This document shows, piece after piece, positions 20,455 through 28,822 of a DNA stretch of 64,000 nucleotides. This DNA is from Arsenicibacter sp965247375 (GTDB lineage: Bacteria > Bacteroidota > Bacteroidia > Cytophagales > Spirosomataceae), in assembly GCA_965247375.1 (NCBI GenBank), contig CBDFHU010000078.1:1-64000 (forward strand), in the 5' to 3' direction. Below the pieces are notes generated by a model, which did no database searches, had not been told where the DNA came from, and saw only the letters and a program-made list of their open reading frames with translations. Both the position numbers and the translations under genes were made by a program. Position 1 is the first letter of the stretch. Each line of letters starts with the position of its first letter.

Positions 20455-20525
20455 TTACTTACAGGTTTTGCCCGTGATCATGAAGGTCATGTGTAGTCAC
20501 TGATTTCGCTGGAGGCGTTCTGGTT
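20455..20525 (-). pseudogene. Relic of a fourth copy of the A/C C-terminal domain
   Basis: Reading the minus strand to the stop at 20455-20457 gives MTFMITGKTCK, and in a neighbouring frame just before it NQNASSEISDYT. Together they mirror the end of protein C (NNCGEVSTDTMTYVVTGTACK) with one frame break. Only about 23 residues remain, and upstream the sequence runs into an inverted repeat. This is the stub of a deleted paralogue. Confidence 0.6.
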
Positions 20526-20550
20526 AAGGAGCAACCAGAACGCCTCCAGC
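20508..20550. repeat. Perfect 18-base inverted repeat
   Basis: GCTGGAGGCGTTCTGGTT at 20508-20525 and its exact complement at 20533-20550, loop of 7. One arm is part of the relic coding sequence, so the other is an inverted copy of that coding piece. It may mark the deletion point of the fourth paralogue. Confidence 0.7.
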
Positions 20551-20874
20551 TGCAAATAATACCAGAGTGCTTGGGATTACAAAGTAACATCATGTGTACC
20601 TGGGATGGGGGAAAAATCAATACCCGAATCCTGCCAATCAATACCCGAATCCTGCCAAAAGTGGTGTATTTTGGTGATGGGTTACTTCTGAGGGTAGGTT
20701 TGCCAGTGGGAGATGGCAATGCAAGTTTATCCTTTGTGTAATTGTAGATAAGATAAGTAAACAAGAGTTAGGAGGTGGAATCATCAAAAAAAGCCGCGGT
20801 ATCCTGAGCGGTACCACGGCGTTGAGGAGCCTGCGGAAGTAATAACGTTGTCGTGTTTTCATGGGTGTTGCCGG
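20526..20874. other. Intergenic region upstream of secreted protein A
   Basis: About 350 bases holding the right arm of the inverted repeat, the 21-base direct repeats at 20615-20656, and otherwise no gene I can support. On the minus strand this is the promoter side of protein A. Confidence 0.5.
20615..20656. promoter_or_regulatory. Candidate AraC-type operator: two 21-base direct repeats
   Basis: AATCAATACCCGAATC occurs at 20615-20630 and 20636-20651, each copy followed by CTGCC (20631-20635 and 20652-20656), a 21-base period. The unit matches the site at 10875-10903 before the HTCS gene at about 26 of 28 positions. It lies ~200 bases before protein A, in inverted orientation relative to that gene. 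It is the likely binding site of the HTCS AraC domain; inferred. Confidence 0.6.
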
Positions 20875-21279
20875 TTAGTCGAGCGCTACTTTGCGACGGT
20901 TTGCTTTGAGGTCCCCGCGCTTTTTCTTGTCCGTTCGCCGTTCTTCCTGCGACGCGCGGGTCGGGCGGGTTGCCTTGCGGGGCTTCGGTACCTCAAACGC
21001 CTTTTCAATCAGCCGGAAGAACTTCTTCGTTACTTTTTCCTTGTTGGCCAGCTGTGTCCGTTCGGTCTGGTGGGTCAGCACGAGCTCGCCTTCGGTAGTC
21101 AGCTTAGCAGCGAGCTTCTCCAGCAGAATGGTCCGTTCGTCGTCGGTCAGTAAGGCAGAACCTGTAACGCTGAAGCGCAGTTCAGCTTTGGTCGAGACCT
21201 TGTTGACGTTCTGCCCGCCCTTGCCGCCGCTACGGGCGAACTGGTAAGTAACATCGGGGAGTAATTTTTGTATGTCCAT
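20875..21279 (-). CDS. arfB: Alternative ribosome-rescue peptidyl-tRNA hydrolase ArfB
   Basis: About 134 residues from ATG 21279 (MDIQKLLPDVTY). It has the class-I release-factor GGQ motif in the setting FARSGGKGGQNVNKVSTKAEL and lacks the codon-recognition domains of RF1/RF2. The C-terminal tail is strongly basic (RKATRPTRASQEERRTDKKK), the part that enters the empty mRNA channel in ArfB/YaeJ. It frees ribosomes stalled without a stop codon by hydrolysing peptidyl-tRNA. It is transcribed divergently from the gene at 21462. Confidence 0.92.
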   Translation of the reverse strand: MDIQKLLPDVTYQFARSGGKGGQNVNKVSTKAELRFSVTGSALLTDDERTILLEKLAAKLTTEGELVLTHQTERTQLANKEKVTKKFFRLIEKAFEVPKPRKATRPTRASQEERRTDKKKRGDLKANRRKVALD

Positions 21280-21461
21280 AAACAGTCTGTTACGGGAGGA
21301 CAACACCGTTAGCCCTGCAATATGTTTCAGAAAGCACCTGAGCCCTTACTTTTTTCAGTTCAGGCTACCGGATTGACGGTTCAGCCGCGAGCCCGCTGGT
21401 TGTTCGCGGACTATACCCCAATTTTGACCCGTCAAACAACAAATACTTTCCTCTTTTTGCC

Positions 21462-22423
21462 ATGAATAAGTTAATCGGTCTGGGCGTGGCGCTGGCAGCC
21501 ACGTGGTTGATGGCGGCCTGTTTAGCCGACGTATTGTCAGACACGGGTGTTACGATGGATAACGTCCGGCAGGGAACGCTGCAGAATCTGACCGAAGAGC
21601 GTTGGTTTCGTTTTAAACAGCACAGCAGCCATGCACCAGCTGGCCCGCCGGATTCCGGAAGATTCCCGTGCGGCGGCGGTCCGGGCGCTCGGCAAGGTAG
21701 TCCGGTCTTATTGCGAATCCGCCGCGTTTAAGAAGGAGTTTCTGGAGCGGGTAAAGGAAAAATATCCGTATGATGACCGGTACAGTGACGCCAGTATTGC
21801 TTCGCAGGAACAGGCTGTCGGGCAGATGGATGGCATGGTGAGCCAGCAGCTGGGTATGATGCTAGCAGGCGTACGCGCAGATCGATCCGGCCATGTTGCA
21901 ACAGGTTATCCGGACACAGCTTCAGCAACAGGAGCAGGAACTGACCTCGCTTGAAGGTGATGAACGTGCAGCGCTGGCAACCGAAATCAGCGATGTAAAA
22001 AAAGATACTGAGCACTACGGCCGGTAAACCGGCCGAGTTTAAAAAGCAATATCTGGCCTACCAGAACCGGAAACTACAGAAAGAAGCCGCCGGCCACATG
22101 GCGGGCGAAAAAGAGAAAGTTGCGGATGCAAAGGCGCAGAATGCAGTGTATCACCGGCAGAAAGCCGCCTTCGATGCCCATTCAGATTACCGTCCGTTGC
22201 TGAAAAAGCGCCTGAACGAATTCATTGCGCTCTGTAGCGATGTGGACTTCGGCGCTCAGACTGTGCAGAAAAACTACCGTTCTCAGCAGGAGTTTACGAA
22301 TCCGGCCTATCAGCGTAAACCGGCGGAGTGGAAATTTCTTTACCGCCTCGGTAAAGAACCGGTAATAGGAGGCCAACAGCTTTTGCGCAGACATGGCTGG
22401 CTGATTTAGAGCGTGTACGATAA
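21462..22423 (+). pseudogene. Hypothetical secreted protein, broken by four or more frame shifts
   Basis: Begins with a lipoprotein-like leader (MNKLIGLGVALAATWLMAAC). The protein can be followed through four breaks: near 21629 (to MHQLARRIPEDSRAAAVRALG), near 21870 (to AYAQIDPAMLQQVIRTQ), in the A7 run 21997-22003 (to ILSTTAGKPAEFKKQYLAYQ), and near 22370 (to AFAQTWLADLERVR with stop at 22421-22423). The restored product would be ~315 residues, Gln- and Lys-rich and helical. The family is not recognised. The break density is higher than elsewhere, so true decay is possible, but both halves at each break still look like protein. Confidence 0.55.
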
Positions 22424-22457
22424 ACGATTTTTATTTTCATAGGTTAGGGAGTTTCTA

Positions 22458-22492
22458 CAGCCCGTCGACGCTTATCGACGGGCTGTTTTGTT
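22458..22492 (+). terminator. Intrinsic terminator after the broken gene
   Basis: Perfect 11-base stem (CAGCCCGTCGA / complement), six-base loop, followed by TTTTGTTT. It sits 35 bases after the stop at 22423. Confidence 0.88.
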
Positions 22493-22581
22493 TACTCTAC
22501 TACCCATGTAGTCATTTGCTCGGAAAGGAAAACAATCGCCGGCGAAGCAGGTTCTGACTGCATAAACAACAAAACAACGTT

Positions 22582-23274
22582 ATGACCCCGAATCCACATA
22601 CAGGCCAGCTGGTAGACCGTACGGTCGAGGCCTTTAACGGAGATGTAATTGCCGTTTCGGCGCAGGATGGCATCTCCCTGATCGATAACTGGATCAGCTT
22701 TCTGCACAGCGGTGACGCATCGACAAATCCGGTTGCAAGCCTGCTGAGCGAGCTTAAACTTGAACTCCAGCGCGGAAATCCCGACAGTAATCATATTCAG
22801 GACGTGTTGCTGCAATTATCTGACCGGGCCTATGATGCTGCTAAAGAGCAGGAAGAACTGGCCCAAAATCAGCTCAAAGAACTTAGCGCAGCGTTGCGGG
22901 AATTCAGCCGGCAGCTGGGCGGTGAACGTGGCGATGCCAATACCGCAGGCCGTGCTCCGATGACCAGCACCGTTGGCCAGACCAGCGTTGCCGGTGTCGC
23001 CAACATAACGGCAAATGATTCAACACCGACCAGTACACTCAGCGATCAGTACCGGACACAATCGGATGCGGGCAATACACAGGCAACGCCCGGCGATGAT
23101 GACGCCATGACCGAAAATACGCAGGGTGGCGGAGCGTATGGCTCCGGATATGGCACCGGCTCTTCGGGCGTAGAAGATGATGAGACCTCGGGCACGGGAC
23201 GCGGAACGGCCGGTGATATGGACGATAATACCAGTCGTCAGCAGGAAAATACTGAATTACATGGTAACGAATAA
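22582..23274 (+). CDS. Hypothetical protein, helical domain plus acidic disordered tail
   Basis: 230 residues, no signal peptide. Residues ~20-95 (ISLIDNWISFLHSGD, LKLELQRGNPDSNHIQDVL, LSDRAYDAAKEQEE) form a helical domain homologous to most of the next protein. Residues ~120-230 are low-complexity, rich in Gly, Thr, Asp and Ser (GGGAYGSGYGTGSSGVEDDE), surely disordered. Function unknown; the composition and pairing resemble stress-related soluble proteins, but nothing proves this. It is 11 bases from its paralogue, so the two form an operon. Confidence 0.7.
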   Translation: MTPNPHTGQLVDRTVEAFNGDVIAVSAQDGISLIDNWISFLHSGDASTNPVASLLSELKLELQRGNPDSNHIQDVLLQLSDRAYDAAKEQEELAQNQLKELSAALREFSRQLGGERGDANTAGRAPMTSTVGQTSVAGVANITANDSTPTSTLSDQYRTQSDAGNTQATPGDDDAMTENTQGGGAYGSGYGTGSSGVEDDETSGTGRGTAGDMDDNTSRQQENTELHGNE

Positions 23275-23285
23275 ACGAAACGGCA

Positions 23286-23630
23286 ATGGGCTCTAACAAT
23301 CTGGAACAAAGCATGCTCGACGATACGCTGACCCTGTTCCGGCAAAACGAATCATCGGCGGTCTCACCTGCGCAGGGCGTTATGATGATTGACGGCTGGT
23401 TGCAGGCGCTGGATAAGGACCCGCACCTTGGCCATATCAAAGACGATCTGACGGAGCTGCGAAATCAACTCAATGCCGGTCACCCTGATCCGGGAAAGGT
23501 CAGGGAACTAATGGGTCAGCTGGCTAATCAGGTTGAGGATGTGGCGCAGGGGCCTTATTCGCAGGGACAATGGACCGGTGGCTTACAAAGCATGGCCCAA
23601 ATCATACGCCAATTCGGGAATAGCCTTTAA
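23286..23630 (+). CDS. Hypothetical small protein, paralogue of the preceding domain
   Basis: 114 residues. VMMIDGWLQALDKDPHLGHI and LTELRNQLNAGHPDPGKVREL align with ISLIDNWISFLHSGD and LKLELQRGNPDSNHIQDVL of the upstream gene, so both come from one duplicated domain, here without the disordered tail. It is cytosolic by its lack of a leader. pfkB follows 30 bases later on the same strand and may be in the same transcript. Confidence 0.7.
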   Translation: MGSNNLEQSMLDDTLTLFRQNESSAVSPAQGVMMIDGWLQALDKDPHLGHIKDDLTELRNQLNAGHPDPGKVRELMGQLANQVEDVAQGPYSQGQWTGGLQSMAQIIRQFGNSL

Positions 23631-23660
23631 TTTGGGGCTTCGTATCAACCTCCCGAATAG

Positions 23661-24587
23661 ATGATTGTCACATTAACCCTGAATCCTGCCGTCGACACCA
23701 GCACGACCGTCGGGCAATTTGTACCGGAGCAGAAGTTACGCTGTGCCACACCTCGCCATGATGCGGGTGGCGGCGGCATTAACGTATCAAAAGCCATCCG
23801 GCGGCTGGGCGGTGAGTCTTTGGCTCTGTTTACCTCCGGTCGTACACAAGGGCTTCTTTTACAGGAGCTGGTAGAAACCGAAGGGATTACGCACCAGATC
23901 ATCGGCATTGAGGGCAGTACACGGGAAAACTTTATCGTGACCGAAACCTCGACCAATAACCAGTATCGGTTTGGTATGCCGGGACCGGTATTGACCAGTG
24001 CCGAAACTGAAGTTTGTCTGGCGGCCCTGCGTACGCTGAATGGAGCAACGTATGTCGTTGCCAGCGGGAGTCTGCCCGAAGGCTTACCGGCGGAATTTTA
24101 TGCCGTTATTGCCAGTGAAGTGAGAAAACTGGGTGCACGGTTTATTCTGGATACGTCGGGTGAGCCGTTGCGGGCGGCGGCCAATGAAGGAGTTTTCCTG
24201 CTGAAACCCAACGTCGGTGAACTGGCAAAAATGGTCGGTACTGATAAGCTCGAACTGAGTGACGTAGATGATGCGGCTCTGGATATTATTCACCGTGGCA
24301 ACTGCGAGGTGGTAGTGGTTTCGCTCGGACCGCAAGGGGCAATGCTGGTTACGAAAGAGGGCTATGAGCACATTCCTGCTCCACCGGTGAAAAAACTGAG
24401 TACCGTCGGAGCAGGAGATAGTATGGTAGGCGGCATGGTGTATGCTTTGTCGCAGGGAAAAACGTATGCGGAGATGGTCCGTCAGGGAGTCGCCTGCGGA
24501 TCGGCCGCCACAATGAACCCCGGCACCGAATTATTTAAAAAAGACGATGCGGACCGCTTACTGGCCTGGATTAACCGCAGTAACTGA
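23661..24587 (+). CDS. pfkB: 6-phosphofructokinase II-type sugar kinase
   Basis: 308-residue ribokinase-fold kinase. It closely follows E. coli PfkB motif by motif: TLNPAVDTS near the N-terminus, KLRCATPRHDAGGGGINVSKA (substrate region), QYRFGMPGP, SGSLPEGLP, and the C-terminal catalytic signature STVGAGDSMVGGMVYALSQG with the catalytic Asp near residue 254. Likely reaction: ATP-dependent phosphorylation of fructose 6-phosphate (or tagatose 6-phosphate) in glycolysis. Its stop at 24587 abuts the end of the convergent kinase gene, leaving no room for a separate terminator. Confidence 0.9.
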   Translation: MIVTLTLNPAVDTSTTVGQFVPEQKLRCATPRHDAGGGGINVSKAIRRLGGESLALFTSGRTQGLLLQELVETEGITHQIIGIEGSTRENFIVTETSTNNQYRFGMPGPVLTSAETEVCLAALRTLNGATYVVASGSLPEGLPAEFYAVIASEVRKLGARFILDTSGEPLRAAANEGVFLLKPNVGELAKMVGTDKLELSDVDDAALDIIHRGNCEVVVVSLGPQGAMLVTKEGYEHIPAPPVKKLSTVGAGDSMVGGMVYALSQGKTYAEMVRQGVACGSAATMNPGTELFKKDDADRLLAWINRSN

Positions 24588-25663
24588 TTACCGCATCTGC
24601 TGATCATTGAGGGAGCGCCGCGCCTTGTCCGACAAGGCGCGGACACCCATTAGCAGCCCCGGCAAAGCGCGGGTCGCTGGTCAGTCCTTTCTTATAGCGG
24701 CTGTAAATCTGCTGGAGCACCACACTGTTTTTAAACAACCCGAACACATAATAATACAGTACTCCCGACACATCGCGGCCGCTTTTTTCGGCATAGCGGT
24801 CGGCAAAGGCCTGACGGGTCAGGTTACCGGGCAACCACGAGATGTTAAATCCTTTTTCAAAGTCCTGATCGGTGGCTTCGGCCCAATAGGAGAGGGTGGT
24901 GCCGAGATCCATCATCGGGATCGCCAACCGTCGTCATTTCCCAGTCCAGCACGGCTTTAATCCGGGTCAGATCCTGTGCATCCAGCACTACATTGTCGTA
25001 TTTGTAATCGTTGTGAATCAGCGTGGGTGCCTGTCCGACCGGTATGTGCTGCTGCAACCAGTGCGCCAGTTCGTCCATGATGGCGATGTCGTCGGTTTGT
25101 GCGGCCTGATAGCGTTTGTACCAGCCCTCGACCTGCCGTTGCACATAGCCGTCCGGTTTCCCGATCTGAATCAGACCGGTTGCCTGAATGTCGATGGCGT
25201 GTAGTTCGGCAAGGTTGTCGCACAGTGCTTCAGACAAGTGGCGCATGGTATCCGCTGTCAGCGTTTGGGCCAGTTGTCTGGCCTGATGGGCACGGAGAAT
25301 AACCCCTTCGACCCGTTCCATGATGTAAAACGGATACCCAAGTACGTCTTCATGGTCGTAATACAGCACCGGCGCCGGGATTTTGTGGTAACCGGTCTGT
25401 TGCAGGGCTGCCAGAATCCGGAACTCGCGTCCCATGTCGTGCCCGCCTTTGATGGCTTTGGCACCGGCGGGTGGTCTCCGCAGGACATATTCCGTTGCAT
25501 CGGACCGCAGAAAATAGGTCAGGTTGGAATAGCCGCCCGGAAACTGGGCTACCGATGTAATGGGGCCGATAGCCGGTGCCGAAGCGGCAAGGTACTGGTT
25601 CAGCCGGTTAAGATCCAGCTCTTCGCCGGTCCGTACCGCTACTGGTTGATCCACAGAAAGCAT
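24588..25663 (-). CDS. APH-family kinase, partner of ACAD10/11-like dehydrogenase, frameshifted
   Basis: About 358 residues. Protein-kinase-like APH fold: FPGGYSNLTYFL loop, YVLRRPP with the ATP-contact Lys/Arg region, catalytic LIHNDYKYDNVVLD (H-x-D...N) and metal-binding VLDWEMTTVGDP. Frame breaks at GGG 24917-24919 (corrected GDPMMDLGTTLSYWAE) and at CCCC 24657-24660 (corrected AGLLMGVRALSDKARR, stop at 24588-24590), each one base too long. Eukaryotic ACAD10/11 fuse this kinase to an acyl-CoA dehydrogenase, and bacterial LvaA works alike on 4-hydroxyacyl-CoA: the kinase phosphorylates the hydroxyl so the dehydrogenase partner can eliminate it. It starts 9 bases after the dehydrogenase stop, in the same operon. 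Confidence 0.8.
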
Positions 25664-25672
25664 AGCGTTGAT

Positions 25673-26882
25673 TTACGGGTTCGGAGCCTTAAACTGTTTC
25701 AGAATCGTTTTGGCCAGCGCCATTTTATGGACCTCATCGGCACCGTCGTAGATGCGGGCTGCCCGCTCGTGCGAATACCAGAATGAAAGCAGAATATCGC
25801 TGGTCATGCCGAGCGCCCCGTGGGTCTGAATAGCACGGTCAACGACGCGCAGCATCATGTTGGCCGTAAAGAACTTAATCATCGAAATTTCGCCACGGAC
25901 CGCAGCCGCTCCCAGTTCGTCGATATGTTTGGCCGTACGCAGCACCAGCAGGCGGGCGGCATCAATCTCGGCACGACTTTCGGCAATGAATCCCTGAATA
26001 AACTGCATGTCGCCCAGGAATTTATCCTCCGTCAGGCGGCGGCTCACGGCATACTGACACATCAGCTCAAAACTCCGCTCGGCGATTCCGATAAACCGCA
26101 TACAATGGTGAATGCGGCCCGGACCAAGGCGCTCCTGAGCCAGCAGAAAACCGGCCCCTTCCGGCCCGATGAGGTTTGCCTGTGGTACCCGCACGTTTTC
26201 GTAGCGCAGTTCGGCATGGCTGGCCCAGCTGTCACCGGCATGACCCATCACCGGAATATTCCGGATAAACTGCACACCGGGCGTGTTCATGGGCACCAGA
26301 ATCTGGCTGGCGCGTTTGTGCGGAGCGGCCTCCGGATTGGGTTACGGCCATTACGATGGCAAAGGCCGCGCCGTCGGCCGAGCTGGTAAACCACTTATGG
26401 CCGTTGATGAGGTAATCATCACCGTCTTTTACGGCCGTTGTGCCCATCATGGTTGGGTTGGAGCCCGCAAACTCCGGCTCGGTCATGCTGAAACAACTCC
26501 GGATCTGTCCGTCCATGAGCGGATGCAGGTAGGCTTCCTGTAGGTGGGCGGGGGCGTATTTGTGCATGAGTTCGGTATTCCCGATGTCGGGAGCCTGCGT
26601 ATTAAACACAAAATGCCCGAACGGACTTTTCGCCAGTACCTCGCTGATTTGCCCGAACTCGCAGAGTGTCAGGCCGATGCCGCCGTCCGCTTCGGGCAGG
26701 TGCAGGCCCCACAGACCAGCCTCTTTGACCAGCCTGCGATTCTGTTGTAAGACAGGTTCAATGACCGAAAAATTATGGGTCAAATTTTCGGGTGTTTCGA
26801 GAGGGTAAAGCTCCTGCTCAACGAAGGCCTTGATTTTGGGCAGCAGCGTTTGCAGGCGGTCGGTAAGGAATAGGGTTTCCAT
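25673..26882 (-). CDS. Acyl-CoA dehydrogenase, ACAD10/11 type, frameshifted
   Basis: About 402 residues. Family landmarks: CFSMTEPEFAGSNPTMM (FAD contact), YLINGHKWFTSSADGA, LGPGRIHHCMRFIGIAERSF, QTHGALGMTSDILLSFWY and YDGADEVHKMALAK. The 'HKWF..' and 'GPGRIHHCMR' strings are typical of the ACAD10/11 branch rather than short-chain enzymes. One extra base in GGG 26339-26341 splits it; corrected it reads VTNPEAAPHKRASQILVPMNTPG. Likely role: flavin-dependent step in breakdown of 4-hydroxy or branched acids with the kinase next door. It begins 33 bases after the stop of the larger dehydrogenase upstream. Confidence 0.85.
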
Positions 26883-26915
26883 ATAAAAAATGGCTTTTAA
26901 CGGGTCATATTAAGT

Positions 26916-28711
26916 TTAAAACCAGTCCGGCTGCATATCCAGCGTAACGCGGTCGGCACTGTAAAGGCATTGGATCAGGGCATCGGTTTTGACCAGCTCG
27001 TAGACAAAAAAGTAGCGCGCTGTCATGATCTTTCCCTGATAGAAATTCCGGTCGGCCGCATGGGCACCGGCCAGCGCCTGAGTGGCCGTAACGGCCTGCT
27101 GCAACCATTGCCAGCCAATGGTCAGCAGCCCCATAAGTTCCAGATACAAGGTCGCATCGGCCAGAAACGCTTCCGTATCCTGTCCGGCAAGTCCGAGCAG
27201 ATGACGGGTTACGGCCTGTACCTGTTCACCGTTTTTCTGCAAGGTATCGGCCATCGACGCTAATTCCGGCAGTTGTCGGGCCGCGCTGATGGTTGTCTGT
27301 ACTTCCTGAAAATAAAGCTGTACGGCCCGACCGTGTTGCAGGCTGATTTTGCGCCCCAGCAGATCCAGCCCATGAATGGCGGTGGTGCCCTCGTGAATCG
27401 GGTGAATCCGTGCTTCGCGGTAATACTGCTCAACCGGAAAATCGGTCGTATAACCGGCCCCGCCCAGAATCTGAACGGCGGCGGAGGTGGTCAGACAGCA
27501 CATTTCAGACGGATATGACTTGGCAACCGGTGTCAGCAGATCGAGCAGCAGTAAGGCGTTTTCGCGGGCTTCGCCGGTTTCGACGTGCGCCAGATCGGCC
27601 AGGTAGCTGCAATGCAGCAGCAGTGACAGGGAGCCTTCGACAACGGATTTCTGGAAGAGCAGCAGCCGTTTGACATCCGCGTGGTTGATGATCAGCGTTT
27701 GCGGCAGGGCAGGGTCTTTTTCGGTGATTTTACGCCCCTGCGGCCGTTCATTGGCATAGGCGAGCGACGCGTAATAGGCGGCCGTACCAATGGCGGCAGC
27801 GTTCATGCCGACACCTACGCGGGCTTCGTTCATCATCTGGAACATGTACGAAAGCCCTTTGTTGGACTCGCCCACCAGATAGCCTTCGCAACCGCCGTTG
27901 CTGCCCATGCTCAGGTGGGCAATGGGAGCTCCCTTATAGCCCATTTTGTGATAGATACCGGCCGTCAGCACATCATTGGGTTCCAAGCTGCTGACCGGCA
28001 CCGATGCGTTGTTGGGGTACCACAAACAGCGAAATGCCCTTGACGCCGGCCGGTGCGCCGCTGATGCGGGCCAGCATCAGGTGTACCACAATCTCGCAGG
28101 CACTCATGATCGCCGCAGGAGATAAAGATTTTCTCGCCCCGGATGTGATAAATGCCGTCCCGCCCGGTTGGGATGGCTGAGGTTTTAATATCGGAGAGAG
28201 AACTGCCGGCTCCCGGTTCGGTCAGGGCCATGGTGCCCTGCCAGTCGCCGGTATACATGAGCGGGGTATAGGCATCGATAAGCGCCTGCGAGCCGAAGGT
28301 ACGGATCAGGTTGGCGGCTCCGGTGGTCAGAAACGGGTAAACACTGGCCGAATAATTAGCCGCCTGAAAAATGAATCCGGCGCTGTTCTGGATGGTTACC
28401 GGCAATTGCTGCCCGCCTTCCTCATAACTAAAGGTGGCATTGATCCAGCCATCGGCTCCGAACTGCTTCATGATGGCTTTCATACCCGGATGCACCCTGA
28501 TTTTTCCGTCGGTCAGCTGCGGTTCGGCGCGGTCCATTTCCATGTGTAACGGATACAGCAGTTTTGCGGCAATCTGATCGGCGGCGTCCAGTACTAGGTC
28601 GAATGATTCCCGGCTGTGATCCTGAAAGTAAGGATAATCCAGGAGCGTGTTAACGTGTCGTACTTCGTATAAATGGAAACGGAGGTCCCGTCCGGAATAA
28701 AACATGGCCAT
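26916..28711 (-). CDS. Acyl-CoA dehydrogenase, ~600-residue type, frameshifted twice
   Basis: Start at 28711 (MAMFYSGRDLRFHLYEV) chosen by alignment with the intact paralogue at 31913-33718 (MATFFSKRNLQFLLHEV). Motifs: GTMALTEPGAGSSLSDI, IRGEKIFISCGDHE, GLSYMFQMMNEARVGVGM, LGGAGYTTDFPVEQYYRE, and the catalytic-Glu region PIHEGTTAIHGLDLLGRK, followed by a ~130-residue C-terminal helical extension. Breaks: GG 28099-28100 (corrected GDHECCEIVVHLMLAR, matching the paralogue's length) and GGGG 28014-28017 (corrected LFVVPNNASVPVSS), each one base too long. It catalyses alpha,beta-dehydrogenation of acyl-CoA in beta-oxidation. First gene of a three-gene catabolic operon. Confidence 0.88.
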
Positions 28712-28822
28712 ACCAAAAGCGTAAACCATAAAGGTAGTATGCTTGCATACTTAAGTAAAGCCAAACAGAGATTTTTTGGACTTTACGGCCAAAAAACTAA
28801 AGGATACGGGGAGCAGGCACGG

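Noticed and set aside
20615..20656. CRISPR-like repeats
   Set aside because: Only two short units, with no spacers; phasing and a matching site elsewhere fit an operator better.
20459..20862. Minus-strand ORFs of 70-100 residues upstream of secreted protein A
   Set aside because: Poor composition, and the stretch is explained by the relic domain, the inverted repeat and the operator repeats.
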